A stretch of 27,243 bases of DNA. It comes from CAYVKM01 sp964452045. GTDB taxonomy: Bacteria; Calditrichota; Calditrichia; RBG-13-44-9. Shown here one piece after another: positions 7,367-15,493 of this stretch; within the stretch, counting starts at the first letter, position 1; every line of letters begins with the position of its first letter. The translations under genes were made by a program, and so were the position numbers. The stretch covers positions 1 to 27,243 of the forward strand of contig CAYVKM010000047.1 in the NCBI GenBank assembly GCA_964452045.1. Direction: 5' to 3'. The notes beneath the pieces are model-generated. The model ran no database searches. It saw only the letters and a list, made by a program, of their open reading frames with translations, and was not told the DNA's origin.

Positions 7367-8593
7367 TCAGGTCCATAATAACTTTACGTAAGTAAACATA
7401 CTGGTCAATTCCTCCTTAGCGTTCTCATCGGCAATCATCAGGGAAATCCAATCGGCAATCTTCTTATTATTAGAGGCTTTGTTAATTACCAGATTCAACA
7501 GAAATGGAAACCGGCGGCCGATGGTTTGCAGCTGATAACTTAATTTAAGTTCACCGGAAAGAAGTTGTTTTAAGTTCGTATCATATACTTTGAGAAAACT
7601 CCGGGTTGTATCGCCCTGTAATATCGCTTCTTTCGCTACCTCAACGGCAATTTCCGCGGATGCCATAGCATTGCCAATACCTTCTCCGGTAAACGGATCC
7701 ACCAGCCCGGCAGCATCACCTATTAACAAAACCCCGTCATGGAAATTCGGGCGGAAGATACTACCGGTGGGTAAATTCCAACCCTTTATCTTCTGGGTTA
7801 ATTTTGCTTGTTTAAAGCGGGTAGCAAAGGTTGGTGAAGTAATCACATTCTGCAGAGTTGCCTGAAGATCGATATTGCGTTTTTTAATATCGTGGTGTCT
7901 CATGCCGATTCCCACATTGGCCGAATTTCCCGGCAAAGGGAATATCCAGAAATATCCCGGCAATGATTCCCGGACAAAATGGATTTCGATAAAATCCGTC
8001 ATATCGGTTACGTTCTCGTAATAAGCTCTTAAAGCCACCAGCATATGGGCAGATTCATGACTATAAAACCCCAGTTGCCGGGCAACAAAGGATTTATATC
8101 CATCCGCGCCAATTACCATCCTTGCCATAAATTCTTGTTCGTTGGAAGATCCGTTTTTTATTCCCTGCAGATGCATTATCCCCTCAGCGTCCCGGTATAA
8201 TTTTGTAGGAGTAAAATTCTCCAGGGTCCTTTCAGTGCTTTGCCTGGCGTGCTCAAAAAGATAGTTATCAAAATCCATTCTTTTACAAACGTAACCGGAT
8301 AAACCAGTGTGTTCGGAAAGGCTGGAACGGAAAGTAATGGGTACTGAATTGCCATTGGGTGCGGAAAATATGACGCCCTTTGCCTCATATTTGGGAAGCG
8401 GTTCCATGGTATCCAGTAAATTCAGTTTTTTCAAGGCTGCCACGGTTTTTCCACTCAGGGCATCCCCACAGATTTTATCCCGGGGAAATTTATCCTTTTC
8501 AATCAAAAGTGTCTTCAGATTTGCTTTTCGGGCAAATAATGCGGCCGAACTCCCGGCGGGCCCCCCACCAACAATAATCAGATCATATATCAT
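7367..8593 (-). CDS. Geranylgeranyl-reductase-family FAD oxidoreductase
   Basis: A 408-residue flavoprotein starting at the ATG at 8593, which has AAGG five bases upstream and places the FAD fold at the very N-terminus; a longer frame to 8692 would add 33 unrelated residues and run across the promoter. Motifs: GGGPAG dinucleotide-binding loop (9-14), RDKICGDALSG (38-48), GADG (162-165), YFWIFPLPG (about 214-222) typical of geranylgeranyl reductases, and the second FAD motif LLIGDAAGLVDPFTGEGIG (289-307). Members reduce isoprenoid chains of chlorophyll precursors, menaquinone or archaeal-type lipids. With no photosynthesis genes here, a quinone side chain or membrane isoprenoid is the likelier substrate. 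It stands as a single gene with its own promoter. Substrate remains inference. Confidence 0.85.
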   Translation of the reverse strand: MIYDLIIVGGGPAGSSAALFARKANLKTLLIEKDKFPRDKICGDALSGKTVAALKKLNLLDTMEPLPKYEAKGVIFSAPNGNSVPITFRSSLSEHTGLSGYVCKRMDFDNYLFEHARQSTERTLENFTPTKLYRDAEGIMHLQGIKNGSSNEQEFMARMVIGADGYKSFVARQLGFYSHESAHMLVALRAYYENVTDMTDFIEIHFVRESLPGYFWIFPLPGNSANVGIGMRHHDIKKRNIDLQATLQNVITSPTFATRFKQAKLTQKIKGWNLPTGSIFRPNFHDGVLLIGDAAGLVDPFTGEGIGNAMASAEIAVEVAKEAILQGDTTRSFLKVYDTNLKQLLSGELKLSYQLQTIGRRFPFLLNLVINKASNNKKIADWISLMIADENAKEELTSMFTYVKLLWT

Positions 8594-8628
8594 CAAAACC
8601 TTGTCTCCATGGTTAAAAAATAACTGGC

Positions 8629-8657
8629 AATATAAAACAGACTCATTTGAATGCCAA
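8629..8657 (-). promoter_or_regulatory. Sigma70-like promoter of the flavoprotein gene
   Basis: On the minus strand, TTGGCA (8657-8652) and TATATT (8634-8629), each five of six matches, are separated by exactly 17 bases. The predicted transcript start is about 30 bases upstream of the ATG at 8593. It directly follows the terminator of the upstream gene, consistent with independent transcription. Confidence 0.7.
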
Positions 8658-8675
8658 ATTAAAATATGCCGGACT

Positions 8676-8705
8676 AAAAAAACCCCTGACATGCCATCAG
8701 GGGTT
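8676..8705 (-). terminator. Rho-independent terminator after the FG-GAP gene
   Basis: A nine-base perfect stem, AACCCCTGA (minus strand 8705-8697) and TCAGGGGTT (8689-8681), with a seven-base loop, followed on the minus strand by a T-run (8682-8676). It lies 31 bases beyond the stop codon of the T9SS cargo gene ending at 8736 and separates it from the flavoprotein gene. Confidence 0.9.
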
Positions 8706-8735
8706 TTGCAGAGATAAAATATGTAAAATTACAGG

Positions 8736-10371
8736 TTATTTCATGAGAACCATTTTGGCAGTCTCAGACCACTGTTGCGTTTCAATACGATAGAAATATA
8801 CGCCGGAGGGTAAATCGATGGCATCAAATGTAATTGCATGAGCTCCCGGTTCATAAGGTGTGGGATCGGCCATTAGACCAACCTTCTGTCCCCACACATT
8901 ATATACCCTAATAGTTACTTGACTGCTCTGATTCAATCGGAATCTGATTTTTGTTAAAGCATTAAATGGATTGGGATAATTGCCCATCAGGTGTAAGTTT
9001 GTAGGTCGGTTACCATTTGATGCAAATAAACCATTTGGGATTTGAAAAAAATGATTCCCGGTCCGGGCCGCATCAAATTTAAACATCGGCCAGGAATTAC
9101 CGGGAATTGCCAAACCGGGTGAATCCCAGGCATACACGGTTCCATTCCAGTTTGCGGTAAAAATTTCATTATCCCCATCCCCATCAATATCCACAACCGA
9201 GGGAGTGCATTCCAGGGACGAACCAACCACATTTTCGGTGATGATAGGAAATCCTGACACGGTATTTCCCTGATAGTCAAAAGCCCATACTTTTCCCGGA
9301 TCGTTGGACAAACCATTGGTGGTGGCAACCACATCCGGCAACCCATCTCCCGAAACATCGGCTATTACAACAGATTCCTCCACCCAGGTTGCATTAACCA
9401 GCCGGGGAAATCCACTTTTTAATGATCCGTCATAATTAAAGACGTATACCAGTCCGGAGTCCACTGCCTGGGCAACACCAATGGCAATCTCCGGAATCAT
9501 GTCATCATCCATATCGGCGACTGCGGGCGCACCCTGGGTACCGCCCCGGGGAATGGCGGCCGGAAATCCGGGTAAGAACTGTCCCTGGCCATCGAAGGCA
9601 TAAATACCATTGATATTGGTGGACGTCATTTTTATCCGGATCAGAATGTCCACGATGCCATTCAGGTTTATATCGGCCAGGGTCGGTGTACTGCTCACGT
9701 CATTTCCCACCTCGATGGGAAATCCGCTGCAAACACTCCCATCAAGATTCCAGGCATATATTTCGCCAGGAACAGCAAGATTCGGATCGCGTCCGGAACC
9801 CACCACAATTTCCATTTCAAAATCGCTGTCAATATCCCCGATTGCCGGCGAAGACTCGGAATTTACCGGAATGGTCTGCGGCCAGCCGGGCATTTCGCTG
9901 CCATCATTATTATAGATATGAACTTGTGCCGGACCATATGTTGTGCTTCCGGAGGGATAATAATAGGTCATCACTACGATTTCATCCTTGCCATCATTAT
10001 CGAGATCCAAAAGAGCCGGTTCGTTGGTAAACATTCCCACCCCGAGGTCCCAGGGAAAACCGGTGATATATCCCGGACCATACGGCATCGCAAACAAATA
10101 ACCGATATCCTTCCCAAAGATGAATTCTTTCTCGCCATCCCCATCGATGTCCCCCAGCGCGCCACCTTCCCGGGAGCCAGTNNNNNNNNNNNNNNNNNNN
10201 NNNNNNNNNNNNNNNNNNNNNNNNNNNNNNNNNNNNNNNNNNNNNNNNNNNNNNNNNNNNNNNNNNNNNNNNNNNNNNNNNAATGGCCACCCGAAGGTAG
10301 GATACCTGTTCCGCTTGGACGACTGAAAGGCAAACCAATAAGGATAACAATACTTTTGACAAATATTTCAT
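8736..10371 (-). CDS. FG-GAP repeat surface protein with T9SS sorting domain, interrupted by assembly gap
   Basis: The reading frame enters the N-gap from the downstream side still open, and a signal peptide beginning at 10371 (MKYLSKVLLSLLVCLSVVQA) lies just beyond the gap, with AGG seven bases before its ATG. I therefore treat them as one gene of unknown total length; two genes are possible if the gap is large. At least seven calcium-binding-like FG-GAP motifs are visible: DIDGDGEKE, DLDNDGKDE, DIDSDFEME, DINLNGIVD, DMDDDMIPE, DVSGDGLPD and DIDGDGDNE, indicating an integrin-like beta-propeller. The last 90 or so residues are a type A T9SS sorting domain (NYPNPFNALTKIRF, then LPSGVYFYRIE, ending KMVLMK). 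It follows a similar cargo gene on the same strand and ends before a strong terminator. Expected to be surface-anchored or released. Confidence 0.8.
10182..10281. other. Assembly gap (100 N)
   Basis: Exactly 100 unknown bases, the conventional placeholder for a gap of unestimated size. The frames on the two sides are not in register across 100 bases, which supports an arbitrary length. Any open frame reported through it is artificial. Confidence 0.98.
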
Positions 10372-10455
10372 TCAAAACCTATAAGTTTCGAGTTATCCGG
10401 CGCCCGTCAAATTACGGAAGCCGGTTTTTGATGGTTAAATTCGACTTGACTAAAT

Positions 10456-13400
10456 TTATTTCATGAGCATCATTTTTCGGGTGCGGACGCCGGATTTACT
10501 CTCCAGGCGATAAATATAAATTCCCGAAGGCAAACTGCTGCCGTTAAAGGAAACTTCATGCTCTCCTGCGCTAAAAATTTGCTGTTTGAGCAGCGTGGTA
10601 ACCTCCTGTCCCAGAATATTAAAGATCTTAAAAGTGACCGCTTCTTTTACCGGCAGAGCAAATTTAATGGTGGTAGCCGGATTAAACGGATTAGGATAAT
10701 TCTGTTCCAGTTGATAGGTTGTAATATTGGTCACCGAATTTGATCCGGTAGAAGTCATGGCATTTAAACCGCCGGAGTAACATATTACCTTTCCTTCCCG
10801 GGTGCCTGCCAGCAATTCATAACTGCTATTACCATCAATCGAAGGCATTACATTTACTGTATTCACTTTATCGCTGTTAATCGTCCGGCTAAAAAAGAGA
10901 GAATCTCCCTGTCCGGCGATGCAATAGAACATACCGGTAAATGGCGTGACGCTGGTGCCGGTACCTACCACGACTTCTTCAATACCATCGCCATCCAGGT
11001 CCGGAACAGCCGAAATACCATACTGATAATCCATGGGATAAGTCCAGAGGTATGACCCGTTCGCTCCACTTAGACAAGAGGCTCCCGCACTAAATGAGGC
11101 AATCAGGATATCATCGATGCCATCGTTATTGATATCCGAAATCAGGTTCATTTGAATAATTCCTGCCAGAGAGCCACCTACCGGCTGAGTCCAGACCGGA
11201 ATGCCAGTCTCACCATCCAGACGTCGGATGGTCTGAAAATATTCAGCCACGATTACATCCGGGGTCTCACCGGGAATAGTCAGCTCCAACAATTCCTTCG
11301 GCTCATAATTTATCGCCTCCCGATCCCACACCGGAAGACCTGTAGCCCCATCAAGACAATAGGTTTTCAAGTCGGTAGAACCGTTGTTTCCGACCGCGAT
11401 GATTGCATCCGGATTGGAATCTCCGTTAACATCATCAATTGATATGATTGATTTACCGAAGGAGAGATTCGGGCCGGGATAGGGATAATCCCAGATCAGG
11501 TTGCCGGTGGGACCATCAAAGAGAAAGGCCTTTTTATAACCGGTGCCTGTGTCATTACCATCGGCAATGGCTAGAACATCTTCTACACCATCACCATTAA
11601 AATCCCTTTTGACGTCAACTGCTTCAAAGTCTCCCAAACCATAGCTATTCGGATCATCGGTTCCATACTGCCAGATGATGCTTCCATTTGCCCCATCAAT
11701 CGCATAGACATGTTCATTCCCGCCGCCTGTGGCAATTACCACATCATTATATCCATCCCCATTTAGATCATTGGCTATCTGAATCGCATCCTGAACACCG
11801 TAATCGGAATTGGCACCAATTGAACCAGCACTGGAATTGGAGATATACGAGGAAAAGGACCATAATGTATCGGTAATTCCGCTGCCATTCCCGTCAATGC
11901 ACAGAAGCCAGTAATTTTCGGTGGCAATAACCACCTCGCTGCGACCATCGCCATTAATATCATTGATTGGCTTCAGACCATCGACCTCATATTCCTGAAA
12001 GCTGCCGGCAGAAGGATTATCGCCAACCTGATAATTCCAGAAAACATAGCCTGAACTGTAATTTTCAAGAACGCCTGTTCCAATTAATCCAACCCGGACA
12101 TATTGATTTACCGGATCGGTCGATGCGATTATCAGAGAATCTCCATATGCCTGTGCCGCAGTTGGCTCAAAAAATACGGAGAGAGGAAAGGTGTCGTTTG
12201 GTGCAATCACGATGGGATAACTACTGAAACCCCCTACTGAAAATTCCGGGACGTTTAATATTAAATCCACAACTTCCAAATTTTCATTTCCGGTATTAGC
12301 AATGTTTAATACCCACTTTGCCTTGCCTTCGATCGGTACCCATACACTACCAAAGTTATGTCCGGTAGCACTCAACCAGATTGTTGGCTGGACAAACTGA
12401 CCCTGGCCCTGCAAACTGATTGGAATTTGCGGCTCCAGCGGATCGTTATTGTAAATGGTCATGGTGCCGGAAACCGGACCCTGGACAACCGGCGCAAAGG
12501 AAACATCCAGATTATAACTTCCCCCCGGGGCTATCTGGATGGGAAAGGAGGGAACATTTATAAAAAATACCGATTGATCAATATTAATGCTGTCGATCGT
12601 TACATCCGCATCTCCAATGTTTTGAATAGCCAATACCTGATTTGTAGTATCACCAATGGCAACCAGCCCATAGTTCAAGGTATTGGTCAAAATTTGAATA
12701 TTGGGAGTGCCGCCGGTAGTAGATATCTGATACAAGAGCCTATTGTTATATCCCACCAGCCATAAATACTGACCATCCCAGGCCATATCCCGTGGAGAGT
12801 TATCGGGATTTTTAATAAACGTTCCCGTATAGGTGCCGCCGTTTGGATCGTACTGATATATTTCCTGTCGGGTAGCCCCAAAACCAGTATCCTCGGCACA
12901 CCACACATACTGGCCATCAAAGGCAACTCCCATCGGCTGTTCACCCAGGGTGCTAAAGGTCTGAAGGATGGCACCGTTGGTAGTATCAATTTGATGAATT
13001 ACATTGTTGGATGCCGGACTGGAAGAATAATATTGAGATACCCACAAACTTCCATTACCAAAATCCATTCCTCCCAGATAATCATTAAAGGGACTATTAA
13101 TTGTTTTAAGTATAGCTCCATTCGCCGGATTGACTTTATAAAACTTGTCCGGATGACTACTGGATGGCAAGTCTTCAAAAACCCACAAGTATGTCCCATC
13201 AAAAGCCAGGGCTTTCACAGTGTAGAAACCGTTCGGATCGGGAACCGGAATCGTCCCTGCCACCGAGCCATTGGTAGTATCAATTTTCCACAGAAAATCT
13301 CCGGAAGTATTAGCGTAAGATGTACCCACCCAGAGATAGGTGCCATCGAAGGTTAAACCATAGGGAAAATCGGGGGATGGTATTGTTTTAATTACACCTC

Positions 13401-13476
13401 TTTCCGAACTGAAAACAAAATTTGTCAGTAACAACACAAAAATTAAAAAATACATTTTTGAATCAAACAACTTCAT
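10456..13476 (-). CDS. Large surface protein: propeller, Ig-like domains, FG-GAP repeats, T9SS tail
   Basis: A 1006-residue secreted protein. The ATG at 13476 is preceded by AGGAGG at five bases. Order of parts: signal peptide (1-23); a propeller of about five repeats with the phrase FDGTYLWV or DGQYVW (35-255); two ASPM/SPD2/Hydin-like 'choice-of-anchor' immunoglobulin domains (about 262-358 and 368-468, each ending in L-x-G-x-G); a calcium-binding FG-GAP propeller (about 495-900) with motifs DINGDGRSE, DLNGDGYND, DFNGDGVED, DVNGDSNPD, DINNDGIDD and DLDGDGIEE; and a type A T9SS sorting domain (about 920-1006) with YPNPFNPATTIKF and LPSGIYIYRLE. Probably an adhesin-like or matrix protein exported through T9SS. 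No catalytic residues were recognised. It lies just upstream of a second cargo gene. Confidence 0.88.
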   Translation of the reverse strand: MKLFDSKMYFLIFVLLLTNFVFSSERGVIKTIPSPDFPYGLTFDGTYLWVGTSYANTSGDFLWKIDTTNGSVAGTIPVPDPNGFYTVKALAFDGTYLWVFEDLPSSSHPDKFYKVNPANGAILKTINSPFNDYLGGMDFGNGSLWVSQYYSSSPASNNVIHQIDTTNGAILQTFSTLGEQPMGVAFDGQYVWCAEDTGFGATRQEIYQYDPNGGTYTGTFIKNPDNSPRDMAWDGQYLWLVGYNNRLLYQISTTGGTPNIQILTNTLNYGLVAIGDTTNQVLAIQNIGDADVTIDSINIDQSVFFINVPSFPIQIAPGGSYNLDVSFAPVVQGPVSGTMTIYNNDPLEPQIPISLQGQGQFVQPTIWLSATGHNFGSVWVPIEGKAKWVLNIANTGNENLEVVDLILNVPEFSVGGFSSYPIVIAPNDTFPLSVFFEPTAAQAYGDSLIIASTDPVNQYVRVGLIGTGVLENYSSGYVFWNYQVGDNPSAGSFQEYEVDGLKPINDINGDGRSEVVIATENYWLLCIDGNGSGITDTLWSFSSYISNSSAGSIGANSDYGVQDAIQIANDLNGDGYNDVVIATGGGNEHVYAIDGANGSIIWQYGTDDPNSYGLGDFEAVDVKRDFNGDGVEDVLAIADGNDTGTGYKKAFLFDGPTGNLIWDYPYPGPNLSFGKSIISIDDVNGDSNPDAIIAVGNNGSTDLKTYCLDGATGLPVWDREAINYEPKELLELTIPGETPDVIVAEYFQTIRRLDGETGIPVWTQPVGGSLAGIIQMNLISDINNDGIDDILIASFSAGASCLSGANGSYLWTYPMDYQYGISAVPDLDGDGIEEVVVGTGTSVTPFTGMFYCIAGQGDSLFFSRTINSDKVNTVNVMPSIDGNSSYELLAGTREGKVICYSGGLNAMTSTGSNSVTNITTYQLEQNYPNPFNPATTIKFALPVKEAVTFKIFNILGQEVTTLLKQQIFSAGEHEVSFNGSSLPSGIYIYRLESKSGVRTRKMMLMK

Positions 13477-13512
13477 TTCATCCTCCTGATAAAACTTTAC
13501 GCCATTTATAAA

Positions 13513-14049
13513 TTATTTTATAATGAAACTATTTTGTAAATAGGCAAAAACGTGATCAAAGTTTTTGAATGTTAACGGATCGGTATAAGCACAGATGTTA
13601 TAAAAATCCGAATCTGAGGTCTGCAGATGCAGGCGATAGGGAATATTCAGCATTCCTACCAGATAGTTCATTCGTAAATCAAGAACGAAATTCAAATCCA
13701 ATACCAGCTGAAATTTATTCTTTTCCAATTCCCCGATAAAATCCAGATTTGGGAGATTAAACCGGTCTAATTTCTCTGCAGGAATTTTATTGACATTAAG
13801 CGCCATAAAGTGCCACTTGGTAAAATATTGTCTCAATTTCCGAACCAGAGTCATGGCCGAATCCATATGTTCCTCATCCCGCGGAAGCAGGATCAATACA
13901 TTGGTAATTTCCTTGGCATCTACCGGAAAACTGAGCGGCATTTTGGATAGTTTTCGCAGATTCCTTTTTGTCCGCCAAAAAACCACCTGCTCCTTGAAAA
14001 ACGCCTTTAAGGTATTTCTGAATTCATTGATCTGATTCATTATTTTCAT
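13513..14049 (-). CDS. Conserved hypothetical protein, possibly glycosyltransferase-9-like
   Basis: A 178-residue soluble protein with no signal peptide. A basic, helical N-terminus (about 1-45, with WRTKRNLRKLSKMP) precedes an alternating alpha/beta region: strand VLILLPRDEEHM (51-62), FMALNVNKIP (80-89) and FQLVLDLNFVLDLRMNYLVGML (about 113-134). The last resembles the DLVIDL segment of glycosyltransferase family 9 heptosyltransferases or the small DUF6913 proteins, but catalytic residues are not evident and the protein is about half the length of a GT9 enzyme. Its start overlaps the end of rarA by 26 bases, so expression should be coupled. Function unknown; the family suggestion is weak. 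Confidence 0.6.
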   Translation of the reverse strand: MKIMNQINEFRNTLKAFFKEQVVFWRTKRNLRKLSKMPLSFPVDAKEITNVLILLPRDEEHMDSAMTLVRKLRQYFTKWHFMALNVNKIPAEKLDRFNLPNLDFIGELEKNKFQLVLDLNFVLDLRMNYLVGMLNIPYRLHLQTSDSDFYNICAYTDPLTFKNFDHVFAYLQNSFIIK

Positions 14050-15370
14050 ATTTCTTTTTTTCTCCCCATAATTTTAGCAGTCGGTTGAGGAAATTTACTT
14101 CCTTTCCCTCTCTGCCCGGATGATAATATATGTGATCCTTAATTTCATCCGGTAAATAATTTTCCCGGACAAAATGACCGGGATAATCATGTGCATATAG
14201 ATAATCCTTACCGTAACCCAGGTCAGCCAGCAGACTGGTTGGTGCATTTCGTAAATTAAGGGGTACCGGCAGATCGGGATAATTTTTTACATCTTCAATA
14301 GCCTTGTTAATAGCCATTACTGCGGCATTGCTTTTAGGCGTGGTAGCCAGGTAAGCCGCTACCTGGGACAAGATGATTTTTGCTTCCGGCATTCCAATAT
14401 AGGTGACGGCAGTAAAACAACTGGTGGCAATGGTGAGGGCATTTGGATCTGCATTGCCGATGTCTTCCGCAGCCAGGATCAGCATGCGCCGGGCGATAAA
14501 TTTGGGATCCTCTCCAGCCTCAAGCATGCGCGCCATCCAATAGATGGCTGCATCGGGATCACTTCCCCGCAGACTTTTGATAAAGGCAGAGATGAGATCG
14601 TAATGAAACTCTCCGGCTTTATCATAGTATAGAATTTTTTCCGAAGCGGCTTTTTCAAACAGTTTCTTTTGTAGAACGATCTTTTTATTTTTTGTATCAA
14701 CAAACTCCAGCGCCTTCTCCAAAATATTCAAAGCCCGCCGGGCATCCCCATTGGCAAACCGCAAAAGTACCGGCCAGTCCTTGATGACAATATTTAAGTT
14801 TTTCAGGATTTGATCGGTTTTCAAAGCCTGCTCAACTATTTTCTGAATCTGCTCCTCGGTTAATCGCTTCATCTGGTACACCTGGGAGCGGGAGAGTAGC
14901 GGAGAAATAACCTCGAAGGAGGGATTTTCAGTGGTTGCACCAATCAGCACCAGCGTTCCGTCCTCTACCGCATGGAGGAGGGCATCCTGCTGTGCTTTAT
15001 TGAACCGGTGAATTTCATCGATAAAAAGAATAGTGGTCTTACCGGAATACTTTCTCAATCTGGCCGCATCTTCAATCAGCGCTCTTACTTCCTTTACTCC
15101 GGAAGTAACGGCACTGATGGAACGGAACTCCGCCTGCACCTCCTCAGCGATTATTCTGGCCAGGGTGGTTTTCCCAACCCCGGGAGGTCCCCATAAAATC
15201 ATGGATTTAACCCGCGAATTGGCAATTTCCTTGGCCAGCACCGTTCCTTTTCCCACAATTTCTTCATGCCCGACAAACTCCACCAGACGATGGGGACGAC
15301 AGCGCTCTGCCAACGGCACATACAAGTTCTCCGGAGGAGTGCCGCTTTTATTTGAGGAAAACAAGTCCAT
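14024..15370 (-). CDS. rarA: Replication-associated recombination protein A (AAA+ ATPase)
   Basis: A 448-residue AAA+ clamp-loader-like ATPase that acts at stalled replication forks. I chose the ATG at 15370, giving MDLFSSNKSG, as family members begin; a TTG at 15397 would add nine residues. Motifs: PLAERCRP (family hallmark near the N-terminus), Walker A GPPGVGKT (61-68), Walker B ILFIDEIHRFNKAQQDALL (114-132), sensor 1 IGATTENPSFEV (143-154), arginine-finger region SPLLSRSQVY, and the C-terminal MgsA/RarA tetramerisation part including ARRMLILAAEDIGNADP and HDYPGHFV. Length is typical. It lies 123 bases downstream of the PEGA gene and overlaps a small unknown gene at its 3' end. Confidence 0.95.
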   Translation of the reverse strand: MDLFSSNKSGTPPENLYVPLAERCRPHRLVEFVGHEEIVGKGTVLAKEIANSRVKSMILWGPPGVGKTTLARIIAEEVQAEFRSISAVTSGVKEVRALIEDAARLRKYSGKTTILFIDEIHRFNKAQQDALLHAVEDGTLVLIGATTENPSFEVISPLLSRSQVYQMKRLTEEQIQKIVEQALKTDQILKNLNIVIKDWPVLLRFANGDARRALNILEKALEFVDTKNKKIVLQKKLFEKAASEKILYYDKAGEFHYDLISAFIKSLRGSDPDAAIYWMARMLEAGEDPKFIARRMLILAAEDIGNADPNALTIATSCFTAVTYIGMPEAKIILSQVAAYLATTPKSNAAVMAINKAIEDVKNYPDLPVPLNLRNAPTSLLADLGYGKDYLYAHDYPGHFVRENYLPDEIKDHIYYHPGREGKEVNFLNRLLKLWGEKKKYENNESDQ

Positions 15371-15493
15371 TAAAGGCCCATACGCATTATTAAACAAACA
15401 TCAAGTTGAAGATACAAAAGATCGATCTGAGTTTAAATCTCATCAGACAATACGATTGAAAATGATCGCTGTTACACAGGTTTACCGGAATTC

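Noticed and set aside
9918..10466. Open frames that run through the N-gap on both strands
   Set aside because: Unknown bases cannot produce stops, so these frames are artificial except for the signal peptide from 10371 and the FG-GAP frame.
15424..15460. Possible terminator between the PEGA gene and rarA
   Set aside because: Only a four-base perfect stem (TGAG/CTCA) with mismatches beyond and no long T-run.
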